This document shows, piece after piece, positions 35,301 through 43,139 of a stretch of DNA of 64,000 bases. The notes beneath the pieces are model-generated. The model worked only from the letters and a program-made list of their open reading frames with translations. It was not told the origin of the DNA and ran no database searches. The position numbers and the translations under genes were made by a program. The stretch is taken from assembly GCA_036676295.1 (NCBI GenBank), contig JAKFDE010000062.1, positions 124,001 to 188,000 of the forward strand, written 5' to 3'. Source of the DNA: UBA4416 sp036676295. GTDB lineage: Bacteria; Bacteroidota; Bacteroidia; B-17B0; Aurantibacillaceae. The stretch's first letter is position 1. Each line of letters starts with the position of its first letter.

Positions 35301-38300
35301 TGGAGACCAGGTATATGTATATGGTCCGGTTCCTCCTGTTGGACTAACACTAATTGAGCCATCGCTCGCATTACAATTTGCCGGTGTAGAAGAAGGGTTT
35401 AAAGAAATAGCTGTAGGATTAATTAAAGTAACCGTTTGAATTCTTGCACAAGTATTGGCATCTGTTACTGTAACAGTATAATCTCCGGCGCATAACCCGG
35501 TTACAGTTTGTGTATTAGTTAATGGTGCTGCCCAAGAGTAAGAATAAGGCGCAGTTCCTCCTGATGCATTTGCAGAAACGATACCTGTACAAACTCCACC
35601 GCAAGTAGGGTTTGTGAAAGAAGTATTTGCTACTAGTATAGCAGGATTTGTAAGTGCAACTATTGACTGGCTTGTACACAAACTATCATCTGTTACTATA
35701 ACCGTATAACTTCCGGCACATAAACCTGTTGGATTTGCTACAGAGCCTCCACTCGGTAACCAATTGTAAGAATAATTCGGATTCCCTCCAGTAACACTAG
35801 TTGTCACACTTCCATCACATGTAGCATTACACTTAGGATTTGAAACTGTGGATGTGATTACAATAGGTAAAGGCTGAGTAATCGTGAATGTGTTTGAACT
35901 TGTACAACCATTTGCATCTGTAACTGTACCCATATATGATCCCGTACATAACCCGCCAACCGTTGGTGTTGATGTTACAGGTGTAGTATTATAAGAATAT
36001 GAATATGGTGATACTCCGCCAGCTGCTATAATAGATGCGCTACCGTCACATTGTCCATTACATTTAATATTTTTCGAAGTTAATGTTGATGTAAGTACAG
36101 CCGGTTCGCCAATACTAACTGTACCTGTAATCAAACAACCACTTGCATCTAATACAGAAACCGTATAAACTCCTGTGCAAAGATTTACAATCGTATCTAT
36201 AGCAGAGCCCGAGAAAGTTCCTAAAGGTGTCCATGTATAAGTATAAGGTGAAGTACCACCGGCTACAACAGCTCTTACACTTCCGGTACATCCACCATTA
36301 CATAAAACATCTTTTTTATTAAAATTTAATGTAAGTGTACTTGGTTGAGTTATCACAAAAGTATTTGTAATTAAACAATTATTCGCATCACTAATGGCAA
36401 CAGAATAGTTCCCCGCGCATAATCCGGTCGGATCCTGAACATTGCCTCCTGATGGCGTCCATGTATAATTATATCCCGGGGTTCCACCACTTGGTGTTAA
36501 ATTAACAGAGCCACTACAAGCCGTATTACAGTTTACATTTGTGATTACTCCTGTAGTAGTAATTTGTGTGGGCTGAACAATATTTACAGTTTGATTAGTA
36601 ATACAGTTATTTCCATCTGTTACTTGGGCAACATAATTACCAATACAAAGATTTGAAACTACAGTATTTGTAGATGGGACAGATGGCCAATTAACGGTGT
36701 ATGTTGGAGTAGAAGCTGTAATAGATAAAGTGGCCGAACCATTACATAAACCAAAACATGTAGCAGAATTTGATGTGACAGTTACTGTTGGCCCTAAAGG
36801 ATCGCTTAATGAGGTAGTGAAAGATTGCAAACAACCATTTGCATCAGTAATACTTAATGCATAAGTACCATCGGGTAAATTAATTAATGGATTGGAAGGC
36901 CCTCCGGGTGTCCAGGTAAAAGTATAAGGAGAGGTGCCTCCTGACGCTGTAAAAGAAATTGAACCATCGCTGGATGTACAAAGCGTAGGGTTTGTATTTG
37001 TATAAGTAACAACTACTAAACTTGGTTCGGCAATAGTTACTACCGTTGTTTGCGAACAACCATTTGCATCTGTAGCCGTTAAAGTATAGTCTCCTGCACA
37101 TAATCCGGTTAAAGAAGGTGCTGTAGATCCTCCGGGTTGCCATTGATAAGAAATAGTTCCCGTTCCGCCTGAAGCAACCGCTGAAACACTTCCGTTACAA
37201 ACAGCGTTACATTTAGTGTCGGCTTTAGTAACAGTTAAAGTTATAGCGGGTGGTTGGGCAAAAGTAACCGTTCCTGAACTGGAGCAGCCTTGCTGGTCGG
37301 AAACAATAACCGTATGTGTACCCACACATAAATTAGAAGCTGTTTGTGTTGTTTGTGTTGGCGCCACAGGTGGTGAATTCCAACTATAAATATACGGCAA
37401 CACGCCACCTACGCCATTTGCAGTAGCAACACCCGAACAAACACCATTACAGTCTAAAGTTGCCCCATTTGAGGTAATTACTAATAAAATTGTTTCGGTT
37501 ATTTGAACGGTTTGCGTGGTTATACAACCCTTACTATCAGTAATAGTAACGGTTTGAATGCCAATACATAAATCCGTAGGATTAGCAACTGTTTGCCCTC
37601 CAGGACTCCATGAGTACGTGTAAGGTGCTGTTCCTCCAATTCCGGCAGCTGTTGCTTCTCCAATACAAATATTACAACTAGGTTTTACATTACTAATAGA
37701 TGACGTTAAAACACTTGGTTGTGCCACGTTTGCTGAAGTTGATGCTAAACATCCTTTACTGTCAGTAACAGATACATTGTAATTTCCTGGGCATAAATTA
37801 GAGGCAGACGCTGTTGTTTGAGATGGAACAGAGCTCCAATTATAAGAATAACCAGGGGTTCCTCCACTAGCAGTTACTGAAACAGTTCCATCGCAACTTC
37901 CTGCGCAAGTTACTGTTGCATTAACGGGAGTTAAAGTTATAGCTGGGGCAGCAATTATTACTGCGACATCATTTTTCACACATCCATTATTATCAGTAAT
38001 TGTCACAGAATAATTACCGGGACATAAGCCCGGGTTTACACCACCTGAAACTCCATTACTCCATACGATATTATAATTTGGCGTACCGCCTGTTACAGTT
38101 GTTGATGCAATACCATTACATTGTCCACTACAATTTGGACTCGTAGCAGCAATTGTCACTGTCATATCAGGAGGAGCTATAATATTTACAGAAGCAGTTG
38201 CCTGACAACCTTTTGAATCTGTTACTGTAGCCGTATGAATGCCGGCACATTGATTACTTTGAGAATTTCCGGGAGAAGGTCCACTTCCCCAAACAACGGT

Positions 38301-40871
38301 ATACGCCGGCGTTCCGCCATTTATTACAGTAGAAATAGTTGAATTACATTGATTAAAACAAGTTATGGGGGTAGCATTTAAAGAAAAGGTCAATAAATTG
38401 GGTTGTGTCAAAGTAATTGTTTGTGTTCTAATACAACCATTATCACCAATTGTTAATGTGTATGAATCGGCACATAAGCCATTAAATGGTGGCGTTCCAA
38501 CAATAGGCGCTCCTGCCGAAGGTGTTAATGTAAAAGTATAAGGTCCTCCGTTACCACCGGATGGTGCTGAATTAATTGAACCATTGCATACACTAAAGCA
38601 AGTTGGTGCAACTGTGGATACGTTAGGTACTATTGGCGGCGGTTGAGTTATTGTGAAGGTAGACGTACTCGAACAATTATTAAAATCTCTAATAGTTAAG
38701 GTATAACTACCAGCACATAAACCGGTAACCGAAGCAGTGCCCTGTCCAACTAAAGGTGCTCCGCCTGGCGTCCAGGTATAGGTATAAGGTGCAGTACCTC
38801 CGCTAAGATTTGCAACAGCCATTCCGTTACAAGCCCCGGGACATGTTACATTAGTTTGTGCAATACTTAAACTAATAGCCGGTGGTTCCGTGATTGTTAC
38901 CGTATTTGAATAAGGACAAGCTTGTGTATCAGTAATAGTATATGAATACACACCAGCACCAATACCCGTAGCTGTTACCGTATTTGAGACGGCAGGAATC
39001 CAGGTATAAGTATAACCCGGTGTACCCCCGCTTGGATTTAAATTAATAGCGCCTGTATTAAAGCCATTACACAATACATTTGTTTGAGTAGGTGAAGCTG
39101 TTAATGTAGGGGGTGCCGTTAATGTGAAAGTGATTTGTTTTGGGCAACCAAAACTATCAGCTACATCAACCGTATAAGCACCTGCACATAAATTATTAGA
39201 AAATGCTCCTGAACCCATCGGAGTCCAGGTATATGTATAACCTGTTCCACTACCACCAGTAGCAGTAATTGAGGCTGTACCATTACAAATAGTAGAACAA
39301 ACCAAATTTGTTTTAGTAACAGTTAAAGTAATTGCCGGCGGTTGAGTTATAGTAGTACTATAAGTTGCCGTACACGTTTTACTATCTGTTACCGTCATAG
39401 TAACTACACCTGGACATAAATTAGCTATTGATGATGTAGAAGAGGTTGAAGGCGTAGAAACTGAAGATATCCATGAATATGTATATGGCCCAACGCCTCC
39501 CGTAGGCGCAGAACTGGCAGATCCATTGCAAGTACCAAAACAGTTCACATTAACTGGAGTTACATTAGCAAGTAATTGCGAAGGCTGCACTATTGTTGTA
39601 GTAAATGTCCTAGCGCATCCTTTCGTATCTGTAACAGTAAATGTATAATTATCAGCACATAAATTAGATATAGTTGTTGTTGTTATAGAAGGAACATTAT
39701 TAACTGTTTGAGTTGTTACACCATTAGAAACCAGAACCGTATAAGGCCCTGCACCACCACTCACAAAAATATTTACAGTTCCATCGCAATCACCAAAACA
39801 TCTTGGTTGCTTGGGCGAGGAAAAAGTGAGATTAATTGGCGTAGGATTAGCCGGCATGTTTAAACTGTTCAACTGGGCTACAATTCCATTAACATCAAAA
39901 ACAAAAATATCCAACAAATTCCCTCCGCAAGCGCATAAACTATCTAAAACCAGTACTGGTGGTGAAATACCATTAGTACCAGATGGGATACAAGTTGCAC
40001 CGGTATTAAAGATCAAATCATAAGGGCCGGTATTACAGCCGGCATCAAATCCAATAGTCATAGTAGCATTACATTCTCCATTACATGTTGGATTAGTAAA
40101 ACTATATGTAATTGAACAAGCTTGAGTTGTAGGATTAGTTTGATATACTTTATGATTAGGACCTAAATTAACTGATGGATTGATCTGATATAATGCAGGG
40201 TTGTTTTTTTGCGCAATTAAAATTAGATCATTCGAATTAAACGAAACTTTATTCCCTAAATTGATCTTATTCTTAACGTAAAGTGTTGAATGAATAGATT
40301 GAAATGCTACGTTATCTGCATTCGACTCTACATTTCCAGCTATAATTGATGTATTAATGATTTTATAATTCCCTTTATTAAATTTCAATAAATTATTATC
40401 AGAAACCTTTAGGGATTGCAAATTCCAATTACCGTCTTCAAACAACACATCGGCATTTGGTATGTTTTTCCAGAAATTAACCACCGGATAATTTGAGTTA
40501 CTGTTAGAAAAAATAAGTTTAGAATTAGCGTCATAAAAGGTTTTTTCGTTAAAAACAAAATCACCCCCACATTTTAAGTTCGAAAAATTATCTCCTGTAA
40601 AATGTAATTCCTTCTCCGTATTGTTGCATATCAAAGATTTTGCATAATTCAACCCTACAAGGTTCACAACAAAAGTGTTACCTGATGAATTATTATCAAA
40701 TATTAAATTTGATTGTAAAGTCGGGCTTATTCCACTTGGAGTTCCTCCACTTGTATAAGACCAATGATTACCGTCTGATAAATTACCTGAACCACCTACC
40801 CAATATAAATTTTGAGCAAAAGTGAATGACGAAATCAGAATAACAATAAAAAGTAAGAGTTTTCTCTGCAT
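32361..40871 (-). CDS. Giant SprB-like cell-surface protein with type B type IX sorting domain
   Basis: A 2836-residue protein with signal peptide (1-19, TFAQ). Residues about 20-240 are a beta-rich start (LYWVGGSGNLSDGNHWSY). From about 250 to 2580 I count 30 SprB-type repeats of about 75-80 residues, each with a C-x-x-x-C-x-G-like start, GGTxPYxYxW in the middle and LCAGxYTVTVTDxxGC at the end. Two PKD-like units follow. The final about 95 residues, IPNGFSPNADGKNDTW, YNRWGEQLFYSKGY and GTYYYIINL, are the gliding motility-associated C-terminal domain, the type B sorting signal. The likely role is an adhesin or gliding track protein exported with the PorP/SprF partner next to it. Confidence 0.95.
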   Translation of the reverse strand: MQRKLLLFIVILISSFTFAQNLYWVGGSGNLSDGNHWSYTSGGTPSGISPTLQSNLIFDNNSSGNTFVVNLVGLNYAKSLICNNTEKELHFTGDNFSNLKCGGDFVFNEKTFYDANSKLIFSNSNSNYPVVNFWKNIPNADVLFEDGNWNLQSLKVSDNNLLKFNKGNYKIINTSIIAGNVESNADNVAFQSIHSTLYVKNKINLGNKVSFNSNDLILIAQKNNPALYQINPSVNLGPNHKVYQTNPTTQACSITYSFTNPTCNGECNATMTIGFDAGCNTGPYDLIFNTGATCIPSGTNGISPPVLVLDSLCACGGNLLDIFVFDVNGIVAQLNSLNMPANPTPINLTFSSPKQPRCFGDCDGTVNIFVSGGAGPYTVLVSNGVTTQTVNNVPSITTTTISNLCADNYTFTVTDTKGCARTFTTTIVQPSQLLANVTPVNVNCFGTCNGSASSAPTGGVGPYTYSWISSVSTPSTSSTSSIANLCPGVVTMTVTDSKTCTATYSTTITQPPAITLTVTKTNLVCSTICNGTASITATGGSGTGYTYTWTPMGSGAFSNNLCAGAYTVDVADSFGCPKQITFTLTAPPTLTASPTQTNVLCNGFNTGAINLNPSGGTPGYTYTWIPAVSNTVTATGIGAGVYSYTITDTQACPYSNTVTITEPPAISLSIAQTNVTCPGACNGMAVANLSGGTAPYTYTWTPGGAPLVGQGTASVTGLCAGSYTLTIRDFNNCSSTSTFTITQPPPIVPNVSTVAPTCFSVCNGSINSAPSGGNGGPYTFTLTPSAGAPIVGTPPFNGLCADSYTLTIGDNGCIRTQTITLTQPNLLTFSLNATPITCFNQCNSTISTVINGGTPAYTVVWGSGPSPGNSQSNQCAGIHTATVTDSKGCQATASVNIIAPPDMTVTIAATSPNCSGQCNGIASTTVTGGTPNYNIVWSNGVSGGVNPGLCPGNYSVTITDNNGCVKNDVAVIIAAPAITLTPVNATVTCAGSCDGTVSVTASGGTPGYSYNWSSVPSQTTASASNLCPGNYNVSVTDSKGCLASTSANVAQPSVLTSSISNVKPSCNICIGEATAAGIGGTAPYTYSWSPGGQTVANPTDLCIGIQTVTITDSKGCITTQTVQITETILLVITSNGATLDCNGVCSGVATANGVGGVLPYIYSWNSPPVAPTQTTQTASNLCVGTHTVIVSDQQGCSSSGTVTFAQPPAITLTVTKADTKCNAVCNGSVSAVASGGTGTISYQWQPGGSTAPSLTGLCAGDYTLTATDANGCSQTTVVTIAEPSLVVVTYTNTNPTLCTSSDGSISFTASGGTSPYTFTWTPGGPSNPLINLPDGTYALSITDANGCLQSFTTSLSDPLGPTVTVTSNSATCFGLCNGSATLSITASTPTYTVNWPSVPSTNTVVSNLCIGNYVAQVTDGNNCITNQTVNIVQPTQITTTGVITNVNCNTACSGSVNLTPSGGTPGYNYTWTPSGGNVQDPTGLCAGNYSVAISDANNCLITNTFVITQPSTLTLNFNKKDVLCNGGCTGSVRAVVAGGTSPYTYTWTPLGTFSGSAIDTIVNLCTGVYTVSVLDASGCLITGTVSIGEPAVLTSTLTSKNIKCNGQCDGSASIIAAGGVSPYSYSYNTTPVTSTPTVGGLCTGSYMGTVTDANGCTSSNTFTITQPLPIVITSTVSNPKCNATCDGSVTTSVTGGNPNYSYNWLPSGGSVANPTGLCAGSYTVIVTDDSLCTSQSIVALTNPAILVANTSFTNPTCGGVCTGIVSANASGGTAPYSYSWAAPLTNTQTVTGLCAGDYTVTVTDANTCARIQTVTLINPTAISLNPSSTPANCNASDGSISVSPTGGTGPYTYTWSPPAVSSSSVASGLGASIYTVTVADFNGCTATASIPLSNSNGPSSVTITFTNVACNGQANGAAEVSNPVGGTSPYTLSWVVPVSANPLITGLGPGTYTAEAIDANNCIYFQSVSITEPQLIADNESLLSSMCFGNCNGSITLNPTGGNGGYTYTWSNTATTSVISNLCPGDYSVTITDSKGCTLNSVYNLPSLTTITSATVVTDNICYYNCNGVLTALNVAGGLPPYSYNWSDPLGQSTNQAIGLCNGVYTLTITDANGCISLIPGNISSPTAVTFTSNITQPGCDMCNGAAVITPTGGTPTYTISWSNSQTGPSVSNMCAGLYDVQITDANGCLTDTNVVINSISGFTGETVVKTDENCSGACDGSVTITAIGGIAPITYNWVHNGSNNPTQNGLCAGTYFCNMVDVNGCSRTASVVINSAASLTIASQVTQSSCTSNTGSITANVSGGNGVYTYAWTPAVGSTTNTASNLAPGSYTLTVTDGNGCAKSQVYSMGTMNGPIITFTETNITCSSSSSCDGSIDIAINGGTAGFTALWSTGSTNTISVNSLCAGAYSVIVTDAAGCKAVQNMSITGVSPIAFSAPDQDNPVCANDCNGSLTVLPVGGTLPYVFNWTPGNLPTPTTNSLCAGNYTVSITDANGCSITQSYSLTSPPPMTLTAVVTDASCNTVADGAINVTNGGGVPGYVYDWVPGNIATQNLTNAFLGTYTLTITDNNGSGCSQDTVLTINATVVVNAIAGNDTSFCQNGSLTLNGINSNGGITYQWTELPLGTVISNSLTVTVLPATGTSTYVLIATNGACVDKDSVFVTSNPLPIVDAGPYVSMPLFSTSPIGGSPTGPSGSTYTWTPNFALDNPSNANPVTGTTVTTIFTVTVTDVNGCMGSDTVTVFVFPEIKIPNGFSPNADGKNDTWMIDLVYLFPDCEVEVYNRWGEQLFYSKGYAIPWNGQYKGKDLPVGTYYYIINLNHPAYPDAYTGPLTIFR

Positions 40872-40993
40872 AACAATTTTTAACCTTTACGAATTTAACC
40901 TACAATGGGCTTCTAAATATAAAAAAAATACCCTAATATTAACAATTTAACTGTGTGAAACACTCATCTCACTGATTAAGTACCAAAACACCT

Positions 40994-41575
40994 ATGGAAG
41001 ACCAAGAACATTTGAACTCATGGCAGACATTATCCTCTGAACTGATATATGAATCTGCCTGGATAGCTATAAACAAACATCAGACCATAAATCCGGGAGG
41101 CACCCCTGCCGTATACAGTGTAGTTAATTTTAAAAACAAGGCCATTGGAATTCTTCCATTAAGTGATGACGGCTACACTTGGCTAGTGGGGCAATGGCGC
41201 TATCCGTTAGGGCAATATAGTTGGGAAATTCCTGAGGGTGGTGGTCCATTAGGAGAGGCCCCTGTTAAAACTGCTATCAGAGAGTTAAAAGAAGAAACTG
41301 GGATTGTAGCTAAAAACTTTCAGGAGATCATGCAAATGCATCTGAGTAATTCGGCAACCGATGAACATGCTTTTGTGTTTTTGGCGACCGACTTAAGCTT
41401 CGAGGAATCCGAGCCTGAAGAAACAGAAGATCTGCAAATTAAAAAAGTTCACATTAACGATGCCTTTGAAATGGTAATGAAAGGTGAAATTACTGATTCA
41501 ATTAGTGTCGCGGCAATTTTTAAAGTGAAGTATCTTATAGATAATTCAAATTTGAAAATTCAAGATTCAAAGTAG
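40994..41575 (+). CDS. NUDIX hydrolase (ADP-ribose pyrophosphatase-like)
   Basis: A 193-residue enzyme. The NUDIX box spans 82-105: GGGPLGE, then APVKTAIRELKEETGIV, giving GX5EX7REUXEEXGU in full. The box is preceded by GQWRYPLGQYSWEIPEGG, which resembles NUDIX proteins active on ADP-ribose or nucleoside-diphosphate sugars. The C-terminal part KVHINDAFEMVMKGEITDSISVAAIFKVKY matches the usual helix. The substrate is not set by sequence. It is divergent from the giant gene. Confidence 0.93.
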   Translation: MEDQEHLNSWQTLSSELIYESAWIAINKHQTINPGGTPAVYSVVNFKNKAIGILPLSDDGYTWLVGQWRYPLGQYSWEIPEGGGPLGEAPVKTAIRELKEETGIVAKNFQEIMQMHLSNSATDEHAFVFLATDLSFEESEPEETEDLQIKKVHINDAFEMVMKGEITDSISVAAIFKVKYLIDNSNLKIQDSK

Positions 41576-41578
41576 GAT

Positions 41579-41645
41579 GTCAGTTCGAGCGTAGTCGAGA
41601 ATATATTTGGATTTTTATCGCTTCTCGATTACATCCGAAGCGACA
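41579..41645. repeat. Palindromic intergenic repeat, family A-like copy 3
   Basis: TGTCAGTTCGAGCGTAGTCG and an imperfect complementary arm ending GAAGCGACA lie after the NUDIX stop. The TGTCAG ends and GAGCGnAGTCGA core resemble copies at 7281 and 12252, with a longer AT-rich centre. No gene is seen in the 110 bp between NUDIX and kdsC. Confidence 0.65.
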
Positions 41646-41685
41646 GTAATTTTCAATTATCAAATTACCGAATCGGCTAATTATT

Positions 41686-42198
41686 TTACCAACCACTTAT
41701 TTCCCAATTACCCTGACAGCGCATCACTTGCTCTATCACGTCACGTACACATCCTTCGCCACCTTTTTTATTTGAAATATAAATGCAAATGCTTTTGATT
41801 TCATGAGCCGCGTCATTAGGACACGCGGCTATACCAACTCTTTGCATTGTGTCATAATCAGGCAAATCATCGCCCATGTATAATATTTCATCTTCATTCA
41901 ATTCGTACGAAGCAATGTAATCTTTATAACATTCTAACTTATCGGCTTGGCTTAAAAAAACATCCTGTACACCTAAATTTTCCAGTATTTTTTTGATAGC
42001 ATGACTTTTTCCTCCACTGATAATGCCAATTCTATATCCTTTTTTAATAGCTAATTGCATCGCATAAGAATCTTTAGAATTCATGTTTCGCACAACTTCA
42101 CCATTTTCAAAAACCAATATTTGTCCGTTTGTAATAACCCCGTCAATATCAAACAGTAATGTTTTTATCTTATTTAATTTTTCTTTAAAATTTTCCAT
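41686..42198 (-). CDS. kdsC: KDO-8-phosphate phosphatase (KdsC, HAD family)
   Basis: A 170-residue C0-type HAD phosphatase that removes phosphate from KDO 8-phosphate during lipopolysaccharide core synthesis. Motif I is LLFDIDGVIT (Asp17 nucleophile, Asp19 acid-base); motif II is ISGGKS; motif III/IV is ILYMGDDLPD. The tail KKGGEGCVRDVIEQVM is also KdsC-typical. It is 3 bp downstream of the DUF2520 gene, in the same order seen in other Bacteroidota. Confidence 0.93.
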   Translation of the reverse strand: MENFKEKLNKIKTLLFDIDGVITNGQILVFENGEVVRNMNSKDSYAMQLAIKKGYRIGIISGGKSHAIKKILENLGVQDVFLSQADKLECYKDYIASYELNEDEILYMGDDLPDYDTMQRVGIAACPNDAAHEIKSICIYISNKKGGEGCVRDVIEQVMRCQGNWEISGW

Positions 42199-42201
42199 CT
42201 A

Positions 42202-42999
42202 CTATTTTGATTGTTGAGAGATAATTAATTGCGACAATAATTTATATACCGCTGTTAACTCTTTATTTGATTTTAATAAGTCTAAGTGTTTTTTCATTAC
42301 CACTTTATCATCGCGCATAGCGGGTCCTGTTTGCGCTTGTTTCGGATGAACTGTTTCCAGTTTTCGGAAGGATTGTAACATAATTGGCGCCAATAAAGCA
42401 GTATCTTTTTTATTTAAATTTTGCTCGATCAATTCAAACGCTGACACATATAATGCATTGGTAAAATTACAGGCAAACACGGCGGCTAAATGTAATCTTA
42501 ATCGCTCTGTTGAATTAACAACTTTACTATTTTTTGAAATTAAGCCTGCTAATGATTTTAATTTAGCTAAAGCAGTTTTTGAATTAGCTTCGATCAATAA
42601 AGGCGTGGAAGGCCAATCAATTATTGCCTTGGCATAAAAGGTTTGCAAAGGATAATAAACTCCAATTTGCTTCGACACATTTTTCAAAACAGAAACATCT
42701 ACACTCCCGGAAGTATGAACAACAAGTCCCTGTAATTTTAAAGGCAATAAATTTTTTACAACTTCAGCAATAGCATCATCTTTTACCGCAATGATATAAA
42801 TATCAGCATCTGCTTTGATCTTCTTATAATCCGTTACAACTTCGCAATGATACTGTTTTGAATATATTGTCGTTTTTTTAGAAGTTTGATGGTTAAAGGC
42901 TTGTACAAGCCTTACCTGTTTTGTTTTTTGAAATGAATCAGCAAGATGTGATGAAACATTTCCGGTGCCAATGATAATTATGTTTAAAGGTTTTGCCAA
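42202..42999 (-). CDS. DUF2520 Rossmann-fold protein
   Basis: A 265-residue protein. The N-terminal Rossmann fold has IIIIGTGNVSSHLADSF (about 7-23), the dinucleotide-binding loop, then a middle domain with IYIIAVKDDAI and VVHTSGSVDVSVLKN, and a helical C-terminal DUF2520 domain (ACNFTNALYVSAFELIEQ, GPAMRDDKVVMKKHLDLLK). This is like F420- or NADP-dependent reductases, but no reaction is established. The only reasonable start is TTG at 42999 (LAKPLN); an in-frame stop lies five codons further out and no ATG is available. It is co-directional with kdsC. Confidence 0.85.
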   Translation of the reverse strand: MAKPLNIIIIGTGNVSSHLADSFQKTKQVRLVQAFNHQTSKKTTIYSKQYHCEVVTDYKKIKADADIYIIAVKDDAIAEVVKNLLPLKLQGLVVHTSGSVDVSVLKNVSKQIGVYYPLQTFYAKAIIDWPSTPLLIEANSKTALAKLKSLAGLISKNSKVVNSTERLRLHLAAVFACNFTNALYVSAFELIEQNLNKKDTALLAPIMLQSFRKLETVHPKQAQTGPAMRDDKVVMKKHLDLLKSNKELTAVYKLLSQLIISQQSK

Positions 43000-43024
43000 A
43001 ATATCTTTACTAATTTATAAAATG

Positions 43025-43132
43025 GAACGCAGATTACGCTGATAGTTATGATTTTATAAGATTTATTTTTTAACGTTACTCCAGTACAAAAAAATTCGAG
43101 TTTATCTTATTAGATCTGTGTCAACAGCGTTC
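43025..43132. repeat. Palindromic intergenic repeat with GAACGC/GCGTTC ends, family C
   Basis: GAACGCAGATTACGCTGATA at one end and a partner with TCTGTGTCAACAGCGTTC at the other enclose about 70 bp of AT-rich DNA (43025-43132). It fills nearly all of the 140 bp between the DUF2520 and ccmF genes. This kind of repeat (GGAACGCAGAT...ATCTGTG...GCGTTCC) is common between genes in Bacteroidota. Confidence 0.65.
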
Positions 43133-43139
43133 AATTACA

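Noticed and set aside
32435..40825. Several plus-strand and other-frame reading frames across the giant gene
   Set aside because: They follow the SprB repeat periodicity in other frames, with no start context, and the minus-strand frame has a clear signal peptide, repeats and sorting domain.
32361..40871. Regularly spaced repeats that could suggest a CRISPR array or satellite DNA
   Set aside because: The unit is about 230 bp, diverged, in frame and coding for SprB-type repeats.
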